The notes under the pieces were generated by a model. It searched no databases, was not told where the DNA came from, and saw nothing but the letters and a program-made list of their open reading frames with translations. From Candidatus Binatia bacterium (GTDB lineage: Bacteria; Desulfobacterota; Binatia; HRBIN30): a DNA stretch of 64,000 bases. The translations under genes and the position numbers were made by a program. This document shows, piece after piece, positions 25,374 to 34,347 of the stretch. Each line of letters begins with the position of its first letter. The stretch's first letter is position 1. Location: NCBI GenBank assembly GCA_026004215.1, contig BPIR01000002.1, positions 547,844-611,843 of the forward strand. Direction: 5' to 3'.

Positions 25374-26945
25374 ATGACAGAGGATCCGCGATCGTACTTC
25401 GAGGAAGTTTTGCGAAAGGCTGCGACCGCTGCCGGCGCCACGGCAGCGTGTTTGTGGGCGGTGGGTGGTGGATCCCGGGCTTGTCTGGCGGCGGTCGCAT
25501 TGCCAGCACAGGAATGCCAGGAACAAGGCCGCGCCAACGGTGTGGATGCGGTCGCGTCGCCTCAAGAATGCTCCTTCCACCGGGAGGGAAGCTGCAATGG
25601 GGTTGCCACCGTTTCCATTCCCATCCCTGCCGGCGAGCAGTTTTTAGATATCGAGGTGCACGGCGTACCCGAGAGCACCAGACATTTAGCACCGCAACGT
25701 GCCGAGGACGTGGTGCGTGCCTGCGAGCCTTCGTTACGCTGGGCGCACGCCGCGCTGCGCGCACAAGCGGAGAAGACAACGTTGTTGAGGCTGGTGGCAG
25801 CCAGCCGCGAGTTCACGTCGAGCCTGGAACTCAACGAAGTGCTGGACCGTGTGGCAACACAAGTGCGCCGGGCTCTGGAGGCGAAGCTCGTGTCCATTTT
25901 GCTCGAACACGACGGCATGCTGGAGCTCGCCGTTGCCGACGGCGCTCCCCAGACATATTTGGCTCGGGGGCCAGTTCCCGTCACGGGCACGATCGCCGGC
26001 AAGGTGTTGCAGAGCGGAATGCCTCTGGTGATCGAAGATGTGCGCCGAGAACCGGGGTTTCTGTCTGTCGATCTGGCCGTACGTGAAGGCTTGTGTGCTT
26101 TGGTGTGCATTCCTCTGCGCGGCCGGGAGCGTAACCTCGGCGTGCTCAACGTTTACAGTGGCGAACCTCGGCGCTTCGACCCGCAAGAAGTGGAAGTGTT
26201 GGCGATGCTCGGCCAGCTCTCGGCAGCCGCGATCGAGAACGCTCGCTTGTATCGCGAAGCCCGCGAAGCCGGAGAATACTTGCGCGAATCCGACAAACTT
26301 GCGGCCCTCGGCCGCCTCGCGGCTGGGCTTGCTCACGAAATCAAGAATCCTCTCAACACAATGGCGGTGTTGCTGTACGCCATGCGGTCCCAAGCATCCG
26401 GTGATCCGCAAGCTCTGGCGGACTTCAACGTCATCGAATCCGAGATCCGGCGCTTGTCGCTGCTCGTCGATCAATTTCTCGACTTTGCCCGCCCGCGCCC
26501 GCCGCAGTTTTGCCGTCAAGATGTCGCGGAGATCGTCGAGGAAACCCTGATGTTGGTGCGCGCGCAAGCAGCACGCGAGGGTGTACGCCTCGTGTGGCGA
26601 GCACGTGAGCGACCGGCGCTCGTTTGGGCCGATGGCGCGCAGCTCAAGCAAGTGTTTTTGAACCTCGCGCTCAATGCGATGCAGGCCATGTCGGGCGGCG
26701 GCACGCTCAGCGTAGCTGTGCAGCGGCGCACTGGTGGCGTGGTTGTCGAGTTTACCGACACCGGTCGAGGAATGAGCGCCGAGGTCCGGCAGCGCATTTT
26801 CGAACCCTTCTTTACAACGCGGCGGGGTGGTCACGGACTGGGCTTGGCCATTTCCTTGCGCATTGTCGAAAGTCACAGCGGTCGTTTGTGGCTCGACTCG
26901 CGCCCCGGCCACGGCACCACCGCCACCGTGTGGTTACCGGCATGA
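25374..26945 (+). CDS. GAF-domain sensor histidine kinase (NtrB-like)
   Basis: A 523-residue soluble kinase with no transmembrane helix. Residues 1-130 are a variable sensor region with several cysteines (26, 37, 48, 66, 73, 117) and a beta-strand pattern ATVSIPIPAGEQFLDIEV that may be a degenerate GAF. A clear GAF domain spans about 150-290. HisKA has the phospho-acceptor His321 in GLAHEIKNPLN. HATPase_c has the N box NLALNAMQAM, G1 DTGRGMS, F box FEPFFTT and G2 HGLGLAIS. The stop overlaps the regulator start by 4 bp. Probably senses nitrate, nitrogen status or redox and phosphorylates the next protein; the signal is not shown by the sequence. Confidence 0.92.
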   Translation: MTEDPRSYFEEVLRKAATAAGATAACLWAVGGGSRACLAAVALPAQECQEQGRANGVDAVASPQECSFHREGSCNGVATVSIPIPAGEQFLDIEVHGVPESTRHLAPQRAEDVVRACEPSLRWAHAALRAQAEKTTLLRLVAASREFTSSLELNEVLDRVATQVRRALEAKLVSILLEHDGMLELAVADGAPQTYLARGPVPVTGTIAGKVLQSGMPLVIEDVRREPGFLSVDLAVREGLCALVCIPLRGRERNLGVLNVYSGEPRRFDPQEVEVLAMLGQLSAAAIENARLYREAREAGEYLRESDKLAALGRLAAGLAHEIKNPLNTMAVLLYAMRSQASGDPQALADFNVIESEIRRLSLLVDQFLDFARPRPPQFCRQDVAEIVEETLMLVRAQAAREGVRLVWRARERPALVWADGAQLKQVFLNLALNAMQAMSGGGTLSVAVQRRTGGVVVEFTDTGRGMSAEVRQRIFEPFFTTRRGGHGLGLAISLRIVESHSGRLWLDSRPGHGTTATVWLPA

Positions 26946-28414
26946 AGCCACGCGTGTTGATTGTGGACGACGAACCCAACGTGCACTACTCGTTTCAGCG
27001 AGCGCTCGCGGGGGAGTTCGACATCTGCTCCGCGTATGGCGGAGAAGAGGCTCTCGCTGTCATCGAGCAAGCGGCAATCGATGCGGTCCTGCTCGATGTG
27101 CGCCTACTCGATGTGGATGGGCTCGACGTGCTGGCGCAGTTACACCAGCGCTGGCCGGCGCTGCCGGTCTTGGTGATGTCTGCGGACGCGAGCACCGATG
27201 TGGTCATCCGGTCGACCGCACTGGCGGCACGGGATTTCCTGCCGAAACCCGTGGACGTTCCCCGGTTGCGCCGACTGCTGCGCGAGGTCGTGCCGCCAGC
27301 GCAATGTGGGGACACTGGCACCGAGGTCTCCTACGGCGTGGGCCAATTGATCGGCCGGAGCGCGGTGATGCTCGAACTCTACAAGGCCATTGGCCGCGCC
27401 GCCGGCACGGATGCCACCGTGCTGATCACGGGTGAAAGTGGCACGGGGAAAGAGCTCGTTGCCCGCACCATCCATGAACACAGTGCCCGCAAAAGCGGCC
27501 CGCTGGTGGCCCTCAACTGTGCGGCCATACCCAGCGAACTGCTGGAAGCGGAGCTATTTGGGCACGAAAAAGGCGCGTTTACCGGGGCTTTCGTGGAACG
27601 GCCGGGCAAGTTCGCGTTGGCACACGGCGGCACGCTGCTGCTCGATGAAATTGGCGAAATGCCCCTCCCCCTCCAGGCAAAACTCTTGCGCGTGTTGCAG
27701 AGTCGAGAAGTGACTCCGCTCGGAGGCAGCCAACCGCGCAGCTTCGACGTGCGCGTGATCGCGCTCACCAATGCCGACCTCGAGCAGCGAGTGCACCGAG
27801 GAAGCTTTCGCGCCGATCTCTACTACCGCCTCCACGTGTTTCGCATCGAAGTGCCACCCTTACGCCACCGCGGCGACGACCTTTTGCTGCTCGCGCGCGT
27901 GTTTTTGCGGCGCGAAAGCGAACGCGTGGGACGGCGGCTGAGCGGCTTCAGTCAGGGAGCCGAGGAGAAACTGCTGCGCCACAATTGGCCGGGCAACGTA
28001 CGGGAGCTGGAAAATGCCGTGGCACGAGCGTGCCTGCATGCTCCGGGCAACACGATCGGTCCGGATGATCTTTTGCTCGGCCCGGAAACGGTGACGGCAA
28101 CCTGCCCGGCCGATCCAGCGAGTAGGGTTTCAGCAGAGGAAAGACTGCTGCAGTCGTTGCGGGCGCTCCTGCGCGAAAACCCAGAGCAGTTGTACGAGCG
28201 AGTCGAAGCCGGTGTCGTGCGGGTAGCGTTGGAACACACGCACGGAAATCAAGTTTGGGCCGCCCGCTTGCTGGGAATCTCGCGCAACGTTCTCCGTCAC
28301 CGAATGCAAAAATACCGCCTAGGTTCGCTATTGCGTACGCGCGTAGCAGGGCCGCAGCCGCGGCCGATCCCAGCGGAAGAGGCGCTCACCTCGAGCCGGG
28401 AGCCAGGCAAGTAG
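26942..28414 (+). CDS. NtrC-family sigma-54-dependent response regulator
   Basis: A 490-residue enhancer-binding protein. Receiver domain 1-120 with the acidic pair Asp9/Asp10, phospho-acceptor Asp52 (LLDVRLLDVDG) and Lys102. AAA+ domain about 135-370 with Walker A GESGTGKE, the sigma-54-contacting GAFTGA loop in HEKGAFTGAFVERPG, Walker B LLLDEIGEM and the arginine-finger region FRADLYYRL. C-terminal Fis-type helix-turn-helix, GNQVWAARLLGISRNVLRHRMQKY. With GAFTGA intact it should activate sigma-54 polymerase directly, and three sigma-54 elements lie within 4.5 kb upstream, so the nitrate operon, the transporter and its own operon are the likely targets. Confidence 0.93.
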   Translation: MKPRVLIVDDEPNVHYSFQRALAGEFDICSAYGGEEALAVIEQAAIDAVLLDVRLLDVDGLDVLAQLHQRWPALPVLVMSADASTDVVIRSTALAARDFLPKPVDVPRLRRLLREVVPPAQCGDTGTEVSYGVGQLIGRSAVMLELYKAIGRAAGTDATVLITGESGTGKELVARTIHEHSARKSGPLVALNCAAIPSELLEAELFGHEKGAFTGAFVERPGKFALAHGGTLLLDEIGEMPLPLQAKLLRVLQSREVTPLGGSQPRSFDVRVIALTNADLEQRVHRGSFRADLYYRLHVFRIEVPPLRHRGDDLLLLARVFLRRESERVGRRLSGFSQGAEEKLLRHNWPGNVRELENAVARACLHAPGNTIGPDDLLLGPETVTATCPADPASRVSAEERLLQSLRALLRENPEQLYERVEAGVVRVALEHTHGNQVWAARLLGISRNVLRHRMQKYRLGSLLRTRVAGPQPRPIPAEEALTSSREPGK

Positions 28415-28664
28415 GCGAAAGTGTCCTGAAACGCGTCCCAATCTCTCCGTGTCGAGAGCGTTAGCGGGAGTCGTGCGATATCGTGTTGCGCCTTAGGCCC
28501 GTGCTTTCACTGCTCCCAGCGCTCCGGCGACTCATCGAGTGCTACCCGTCGTTGCTCACACCGAAGGGTATTTAGCGATACCAGATGCTTGCTAACCTGC
28601 TGGCGTGGAGTTGCATAGACTGTCCGGCCCTGGGGCCGGTACATAGAAGGGCGGGAGGAGAGGT

Positions 28665-30509
28665 TTGCCAGTTGGCGTCACCGAACAAATTGCCGCCGTC
28701 TTCGTCTTGGGGATCGCGGCGCATTGGGTGGCATGGAGGCTGCGGCTACCGTCCATTTTGGTACTGTTAGCTACGGGCGTCACCGCCGGGCCGGTTCTCG
28801 GTTACATTGAGCCGGATCTTTTATTGAAAGAATTACTGTTTCCACTGGTTTCTCTCGGCGTCGCCATCATCCTTTACGAAGGCGGGCTGAATTTACAGTT
28901 CCGAGAACTCAGCAAACAGCAAATCGGTTATGCGCTCTTTTGGCTGGTAACCATCGCTGTCGTGATGTCCTGGGCGATGGGGAGTGTAGCTGCTCGCTAC
29001 CTCTTTGGTTTTCCTTGGCCGGTCGCGATTCTGCTCGGTGCGATTCTCGTGGTGACTGGCCCCACGGTCATCGGGCCTTTGCTGCGAGATCTGCGCTTGC
29101 GCGGGCGGGCGGCATCCCTCCTGAAGTGGGAAGGAATCGTCGTGGACCCGCTGGGCGCGATCCTCGCGATCATGGTCTTTACGGTGATCCGCACGAGCGA
29201 GTTTCCCCACGCGTTGAGCGATGCGGTCTTAGGCTTCGTGGCGACAATACTCGTGGGTGTTTCCATCGGCTGCCTTGCGGCTGTAATTTTCGTGGTCTGC
29301 CTGCGCCGGTTCTGGGCCCCCGATGTGTTGCACAATCCGATATCGCTGATGCTGGTGGTGGCCTCGTCCGTCGCGGCAAACGCAGTGGTCGACGACGCAG
29401 GACTGCTCGCCGCGACCGTGATGGGGATGGTGCTCGCAAACCAAAAATGGGTTCCTTTACAACACATCGTCGAGTTTAAAGAAACGTTGACCATAATTTT
29501 GATCTCCGTCCTGTTCGTGACTTTGGCGGCACGACTCGATCTCGACGATTTGCGCGCGGTGCAAGTGGAGAAGATGCTCCTTTTCGCCGCGGCCATGATC
29601 CTCCTGGTTCGGCCGGTCTCCGTTCTCGCCGCAACGGTTGGCACGGGACTGGAGTGGCGGGAGCGCATTTTCTTGGCGGCAATGGCGCCACGGGGCATCG
29701 TTGCCGCCGCCGTGGCATCCGTGTTCGCCTTGGATTTGGCGTCGCTAGGGTATCCCCGAGCAGCCGAGTTGGTGCCAGTCACCCTTTTGTTCGTTTTTGT
29801 GACAGTTTCGATTTACGGGTTCGCAGCGCGACCGCTAGCGCGGAGTTTGGGCCTCGTGCAGTTCAACCCGCAAGGGATCCTTTTTGTTGGTGCACACGAT
29901 TGGGCGCGAGCCATGGCGGAGGCACTCATGCAAGAAGGTTGCGCCGTACTCCTCGTAGATACGAAGTGGGACAACATTCGTCAGTGCCGCATGGCTGGCT
30001 TGCCCTGCATTTACGGCAACGCTCTCGCGGAGAGAACGCGTGAGGAGATCGACTTCGGCGGCCTGGGCCGCTTGCTTGCGGTGACGCCGAACAACGAGGT
30101 CAACGTCCTGGTGTGCCTGCGTTATCGAGAGGACTTCGGCCGCAAGGAAGTTTACCATCTCGCATTTCCATCGGATAAGCAGGGCCGACACGAAGTGATT
30201 CCCTGGGAGCATCACGGACGGATCTTGTTTGGCAAGGACATGGACTTCGCCCGTCTCAGTGAGGCTTTTCGGGCCAATCCAAAAATCTTTTCGACCAAGT
30301 TGACCCAAGAGTTCGATTTCCAGGCGTTCCGGGATCACCAGGGCAAAAATGCGATTTTGCTATTCGTCCGAAAGCCGGACGGCTCGTTCGAGGTATGCAC
30401 GGCCGACGATCCCATAGAGCCACAACCCGGTGACACGCTCCTGTGGCTTCCTGGCCCTCCAGATCCGCAGAGGGAGAACGTGACGGCTGGCCCGGGAGCG
30501 ACCTGTTGA
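28665..30509 (+). CDS. CPA1-type Na+(K+)/H+ antiporter with C-terminal RCK-like domain
   Basis: A 614-residue inner-membrane antiporter. About 12-13 hydrophobic helices fill residues 1-400; WEGIVVDPLGAILAI is the transport-site helix, equivalent to the ESLLNDPLG segment of NhaP-type exchangers, with Asp kept and Asn replaced by Val. Residues 410-520 form a TrkA-N/RCK Rossmann domain (GILFVGAHDWARAMAEALM then CAVLLVDTKW), and a TrkA-C-like segment ends the protein, implying ligand gating. Translation starts at TTG 28665, supported by GGGAGGAGAGG ending just before it. The 250 bp upstream hold no gene; a CCGGCCCTGGGGCCGG dyad sits at 28624-28639, close to the ribosome binding site. Confidence 0.87.
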   Translation: MPVGVTEQIAAVFVLGIAAHWVAWRLRLPSILVLLATGVTAGPVLGYIEPDLLLKELLFPLVSLGVAIILYEGGLNLQFRELSKQQIGYALFWLVTIAVVMSWAMGSVAARYLFGFPWPVAILLGAILVVTGPTVIGPLLRDLRLRGRAASLLKWEGIVVDPLGAILAIMVFTVIRTSEFPHALSDAVLGFVATILVGVSIGCLAAVIFVVCLRRFWAPDVLHNPISLMLVVASSVAANAVVDDAGLLAATVMGMVLANQKWVPLQHIVEFKETLTIILISVLFVTLAARLDLDDLRAVQVEKMLLFAAAMILLVRPVSVLAATVGTGLEWRERIFLAAMAPRGIVAAAVASVFALDLASLGYPRAAELVPVTLLFVFVTVSIYGFAARPLARSLGLVQFNPQGILFVGAHDWARAMAEALMQEGCAVLLVDTKWDNIRQCRMAGLPCIYGNALAERTREEIDFGGLGRLLAVTPNNEVNVLVCLRYREDFGRKEVYHLAFPSDKQGRHEVIPWEHHGRILFGKDMDFARLSEAFRANPKIFSTKLTQEFDFQAFRDHQGKNAILLFVRKPDGSFEVCTADDPIEPQPGDTLLWLPGPPDPQRENVTAGPGATC

Positions 30510-30677
30510 TCGCCTCCGCCACCTCGCAGCCAACACATCTACGTGTCGTGATGGAACCTATTGCGGGTCTCGCAGCGGAATCTACTGCGTTCTAGGGGCC
30601 GGGCTCCTGCCAACTCTGAGGCGGGACAAATTCATCGAGGCCACCGAGGCCTGGCCGCAAGCCCCAGCTCGGAGCAT

Positions 30678-31280
30678 TCACGGCTTGGGAATTCGCAACC
30701 GTTTGCTGATCATCAAACTTCCAGAAAGGGCGAACAAGAAACTCGGCCAGTGGAGAGTCATGCCGAGAAGTTGCACTGGAGCCACGGTATCCGTCGCGAA
30801 GGCACCTACGGTAATGCCCAGCGGCACGACACTGGTGGGGATCGGCGTGCCCTCGTAGTATCGCACCTTGCCCTGGCGGCCGGCGAGTTCCTCTGCGGTC
30901 ACGTTATACCGCGCCAACCGAGCCAAACCCGCCAAGGTGAAATACACCAGCACGACCTGATCCAGCACGGTGCGAAGCCCCACGGCATAGGCAATCACGG
31001 CAGGCGCGGCCCCGAAGGAAAGCAAGTCGGCGAGCGAGTCGAGTTCGCGCCCCAGCAAAGAACTTCCCTGGCGAGAGCGCGCTACGCGCCCGTCGAAAAA
31101 GTCGAGGACCAAGGCCACCGGCAACAGCATGGAGGCGATCCACAAATGGCGCACATCTTTATCCTCGACAAAATGAATGGCCTGGAAAAAGGCAATCACG
31201 CCGCATGCACCATTGGCCAGCGTGAGGAAGTCCGGCAGTCGCAAGCTACGGATCAAATCGAACCGGCGGGCATCATTCAT
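30678..31280 (-). CDS. pssA: CDP-diacylglycerol-serine O-phosphatidyltransferase
   Basis: Integral membrane enzyme joining CDP-diacylglycerol and serine to phosphatidylserine, the precursor of phosphatidylethanolamine. The 200-residue protein carries the CDP-alcohol phosphatidyltransferase signature DG-x2-AR-x8-G-x3-D-x3-D in DGRVARSRQGSSLLGRELDSLAD (written here in two parts: DGRVARS and GRELDSLAD), and LPDFLTLANGACGVIA at the start is typical of PssA. Five or six helices follow. The ATG at 31280 is chosen because the upstream frame overlaps the methyltransferase gene. It lies 34 bp after the methyltransferase and is probably co-transcribed. Phosphatidylglycerophosphate synthase is the alternative, but the N-terminus fits PssA better. 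Confidence 0.85.
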   Translation of the reverse strand: MNDARRFDLIRSLRLPDFLTLANGACGVIAFFQAIHFVEDKDVRHLWIASMLLPVALVLDFFDGRVARSRQGSSLLGRELDSLADLLSFGAAPAVIAYAVGLRTVLDQVVLVYFTLAGLARLARYNVTAEELAGRQGKVRYYEGTPIPTSVVPLGITVGAFATDTVAPVQLLGMTLHWPSFLFALSGSLMISKRLRIPKP

Positions 31281-31314
31281 TGTTTGCAGAGGTTGCCTTG
31301 CGGAGCTGGGCGGT

Positions 31315-32229
31315 TCAACTGCGCGGCAGCGGATCTCCACTACGGGGAGGTCGCAAGAGCGCATCCAGGATCTCTCGAGCCGGCACGCGGCGGACTCGGT
31401 GGCGCACGCCCGCAAGCTCGACGACCACGATGGTCTCGTACGTCCACCAGGGAAACAATCGCGCCAGCACATACTCCGCGCGGCACAGCCAGCGAAGCAT
31501 AGCGGCACCGGGAAGAACACTTCCCGCGGCACGGGCAAGGCGGTACACAACACTCCACGGCTGCCGCGAAAGCCAGCGGTATCGCGGCTGGTTGCGGATG
31601 TCATCTTCAGCGACCAGCGCGTACAAGGGCCGCACGATTTTGCTCAGGCTCGGGTAAATGTGGGCGCGCGGCCCGAACAGGACTTGCATCTCCGCACGCG
31701 TCAGCAGGCTCACGTGGGCGTGCGGCTCTGTCGGAAGTTCGCGCGCTTGTCCCGAGCGTGCATGCGGCAGGGCAACGACCAACAATGACCTCGCCACGCG
31801 CGCAAGCTCGTTCACCGCCTGTTGTATCTCGACGATGTGCTCCAGGGTGTTGACGGAAACGATGGCGTCCACGGAACCCGTCCGGAACGGAAGCTCGACG
31901 GCGTGAGCGCAGACAACGTCCGGCAACTGCGAGCGTGCTCGCCGGCACGCCTGCAACGACAGGTCCGCGCCGAAAACCGGCACCGCGAAAATCTCTCGAA
32001 TGAGTCGGCCGAGAAACCCCTCGCCTGCGCCGAGATCGAGAACACTCGAAAACTCGTACCGAGCCAGGTGGTAGAGCACCGCGTATAGATGCGCGTAGGT
32101 ACCGATGTACTGGGATCGCAGAGAAAGCCCGTGGATCGGACTGTGGGGTACGTACTCGCCGAAGCCCGGAGGAGGTCCGGCGTAAATTTGGTCGAGCCAC
32201 GTCCGAGTGCGGCGAGTGTACTCGTCCAT
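31315..32229 (-). CDS. SAM-dependent methyltransferase, possibly lipid-related
   Basis: A 304-residue protein with a class I methyltransferase core: VLDLGAGEGFLGRLI (motif I), VFGADLS (motif II), VVCAHAVELPF and DAIVSVNTLEHIV (post-II). Residues after about 200 contain a hydrophobic segment around AGSVLPGAAMLRWLC then YVLARLFPWWTYETIVVVEL, so it may associate with the membrane. The start is ATG 32229 (MDEYTRR), with GGGTAGGGTGG upstream. The neighbouring pssA makes a lipid or envelope-glycan role plausible, but nothing in the sequence proves a substrate. Confidence 0.78.
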   Translation of the reverse strand: MDEYTRRTRTWLDQIYAGPPPGFGEYVPHSPIHGLSLRSQYIGTYAHLYAVLYHLARYEFSSVLDLGAGEGFLGRLIREIFAVPVFGADLSLQACRRARSQLPDVVCAHAVELPFRTGSVDAIVSVNTLEHIVEIQQAVNELARVARSLLVVALPHARSGQARELPTEPHAHVSLLTRAEMQVLFGPRAHIYPSLSKIVRPLYALVAEDDIRNQPRYRWLSRQPWSVVYRLARAAGSVLPGAAMLRWLCRAEYVLARLFPWWTYETIVVVELAGVRHRVRRVPAREILDALLRPPRSGDPLPRS

Positions 32230-32298
32230 GAGTTGCCACCCTACCCGAACATCCGAGCCTTGCCAAACGCCGCGGCCCACTTCGGCTCGACTGGCGGT

Positions 32299-34116
32299 TC
32301 ACGACTGGATGCGAAGAATGATTCGAGCACTCTCGCCAGTTTGTCCGCTTTCGTCCCTCAGGCGCACCGTGACACGCACCTCGCCCGCGGGGAAGCGGGT
32401 GGCTACGTCAATGAACCCGCAGAACTGGACGGTGGAGTTGGATCGAACGAAGTCGAAGCCACCGTCAGGCTGGAGCACGCACGCATCGTTTTTCCCACGC
32501 CCGCGTGGTTGCCCGCCGCCGTCCAGGAAGCGGCAACCCAGATCGTTCATTGCCGCAATCACCTCGGGCGCATCACCAAACACCGGGGGGTCGATGGCCG
32601 GCACCCCTCCGGAACGCGGGGGCAAGCGATCGCATACTTCAGGACTGCCATCGCCCAGCGGTCGGGAGACGAGCACTTGCAAATCCGGAGGCCCGTTCTC
32701 TCGAAACGTTACCGTACCCACCGCAACGCTCGAGGGCCCGGGGCGCCCCTCCACGACAATGTTGAAGCCGGCACCGGTGGGGCGTTCGTAAATGGGAGTG
32801 CCGTCAGTTGCTACGCCGACCGGATCCACGAGCGTGTCATCGGCACGTGTAATGCCAATGAACGTAATGATTGGCCCCGCGGAGCTCGCAGAAGTCGGGG
32901 TGGATGTCGGCGTGCGCGTGCGCGTACGCGTCGGAGCGAGCGTGGTCGGAACGGCCGTAAATGTGCGTGTGGGCGTGCGTGTACCGGTGGCCGTCTGCGA
33001 TGCGAGGCGCAAAGTCGCTGTGCGCGACGGCGTGAATGTAGCCGAGGCGGAGCGGGTCGGCGTTCGGGAAGCTGTGGCGCTTCGCGTGGATGCACTCGCT
33101 GTCCCGGTGGCGCTAGGCGTGCGCGTGGGCGCCGAGGTTTGGGAGGCGGTTGCCGTCAGCGTGCGGGTTGCCGTCGGCGTCAGCGCGCGGGGTGTGGTGG
33201 CGGTCGGCGTCGGGCTCGGAGGTGCTGCGACTGTCGCCGTCGGGCTCTTGGTCTCGGGCACTCGGGTGGGCGAAGCCGTCGGCGTCTGCGGGAGCGCCGT
33301 CGGCGTGGGCACCACTTCGCCGATGCGCACCAGCACCTGACGGGCAGATCCCACGTTCCCGCTCGTATCCCGGAGGCGTACGGTTACGACGGTGTCTCCG
33401 GGTGGAAACGCGAGCGTTCGCGCCACGGTTGCACAGAACTGAATTTGGCTGCCCGGCACGGCAAAGCTTGCCATTCCGTATGCATTGACGACGCACGAAT
33501 TCAGGGACGAGAGGCTAAAATTACAACCCAGGTCGTTGAGGGCGTCGGAAACAAATCGTTCAGGCCGAAAATCGGGCGGAACCACGGCAGGGACTCCCCC
33601 GATGCAAACTTCCGGGCTGCCATCTCCAAGAGGGCGGCTGGCGAGCATTTGCAGGTCGGGACGGCCGTCTGTGCCGCTACGGTCGGGCTGGAACGTGGTA
33701 ATCCCCGGAGGCCGCGTGCTGGCCCCCGCCCGACCTTCCACGACAAGTTGAAAGCCCGAGCCCGCACTGCGCTGGTAGATGGGCAGGCCATTCACTCGCC
33801 CCGCCGGCTCCAACAGGCGGCCATCGGCTGTGGCCAAGCCGAGGAACGTCACAACAGGGCCACGAGGCGGATTCACAGCGTAATGAAGCTGTTGGATGAG
33901 ATCGGGTGCCGAAATGCGAGCATCGAGGTTCTGGTCGGGCGCGACACAGGCAACACCGTTCCAGTCCTCGAAGACCAGTGCAGTGAGAACCGCCAGATCT
34001 TGCGGGAGCTCGCTTCCCGGGCAACCCAACGACCACAGCTTTGCAGGGTGAGCCGAGATCCACACCACTACCCAAACTACACAAGTCCACCACCCGCACC
34101 AGGACCGTCTTTCCAT
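32299..34116 (-). CDS. Secreted protein: two homologous modules joined by a Thr/Pro/Ala/Ser-rich linker
   Basis: The 605-residue product starts at ATG 34116 with a hydrophobic signal (VVWVVVWISA). Residues 52-75 (EDWNGVACVAPDQNLDARIS then APDLI) look like a dockerin/EF-hand-type half repeat. Module A (about 87-245) starts GPVVTFLGLATADGRLLEP and includes DLQMLASRPLGDGSPEVC and TVVTVRLRD. Module B (about 405-605) repeats the plan: GPIITFIGITRADDTLVDP, DLQVLVSRPLGDGSPEVC, RVTVRLRDESGQTGESA. Between them lie about 150 residues of T, P, A, S and R, written TPTRTRTRTPTSTPTS and the like. Each module keeps several cysteines, likely disulfides. I take it as an extracellular or surface protein; function unknown. 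Confidence 0.75.
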   Translation of the reverse strand: MERRSWCGWWTCVVWVVVWISAHPAKLWSLGCPGSELPQDLAVLTALVFEDWNGVACVAPDQNLDARISAPDLIQQLHYAVNPPRGPVVTFLGLATADGRLLEPAGRVNGLPIYQRSAGSGFQLVVEGRAGASTRPPGITTFQPDRSGTDGRPDLQMLASRPLGDGSPEVCIGGVPAVVPPDFRPERFVSDALNDLGCNFSLSSLNSCVVNAYGMASFAVPGSQIQFCATVARTLAFPPGDTVVTVRLRDTSGNVGSARQVLVRIGEVVPTPTALPQTPTASPTRVPETKSPTATVAAPPSPTPTATTPRALTPTATRTLTATASQTSAPTRTPSATGTASASTRSATASRTPTRSASATFTPSRTATLRLASQTATGTRTPTRTFTAVPTTLAPTRTRTRTPTSTPTSASSAGPIITFIGITRADDTLVDPVGVATDGTPIYERPTGAGFNIVVEGRPGPSSVAVGTVTFRENGPPDLQVLVSRPLGDGSPEVCDRLPPRSGGVPAIDPPVFGDAPEVIAAMNDLGCRFLDGGGQPRGRGKNDACVLQPDGGFDFVRSNSTVQFCGFIDVATRFPAGEVRVTVRLRDESGQTGESARIILRIQS

Positions 34117-34286
34117 ACTGCGAGGGGCGCAGTGTACTCCCCAGCGTTCCGGCCAGGGCAACTAGCCATCGGTGTCATGGTCGCCCTGGCTGGACATTGC
34201 AACGCGCGGCCCGCCGGAACGGAGCCAGCGAACGATTGCACCAGTCGGGAACGTTCGGCGGCAGGTAGCACGTAACTTTCGCGTAC

Positions 34287-34323
34287 AAAAAAAGGCGCGG
34301 CCAGCGACTCCGCCAGCCGCGCC
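34287..34323 (-). terminator. Rho-independent terminator of the SGNH hydrolase gene
   Basis: On the minus strand GGCGCGGC (34323-34316) pairs with GCCGCGCC (34301-34294) across a 14-base loop, and seven T follow (34293-34287). It lies 25 bp past the stop at 34348, between this gene and the next minus-strand gene. Confidence 0.85.
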
Positions 34324-34347
34324 CAACCACCCAGAATTTGCCCGACT

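Noticed and set aside
28603..28617. TGGCGTGGAGTTGCA upstream of the antiporter, a possible sigma-54 element
   Set aside because: Only 9 bases separate GG and GC, where sigma-54 promoters need 10.
32900..33330. Simple-sequence tract that could look like a tandem or CRISPR-like array
   Set aside because: It encodes the T/P/A/S/R linker; units vary in length and sequence, and there are no equal spacers.
32089..34275. 728-codon plus-strand frame opposite the Thr/Pro-linker protein
   Set aside because: Low-complexity Arg/Gly text arises from the reverse of the T/P-rich linker; the minus strand has a signal peptide and duplicated modules.
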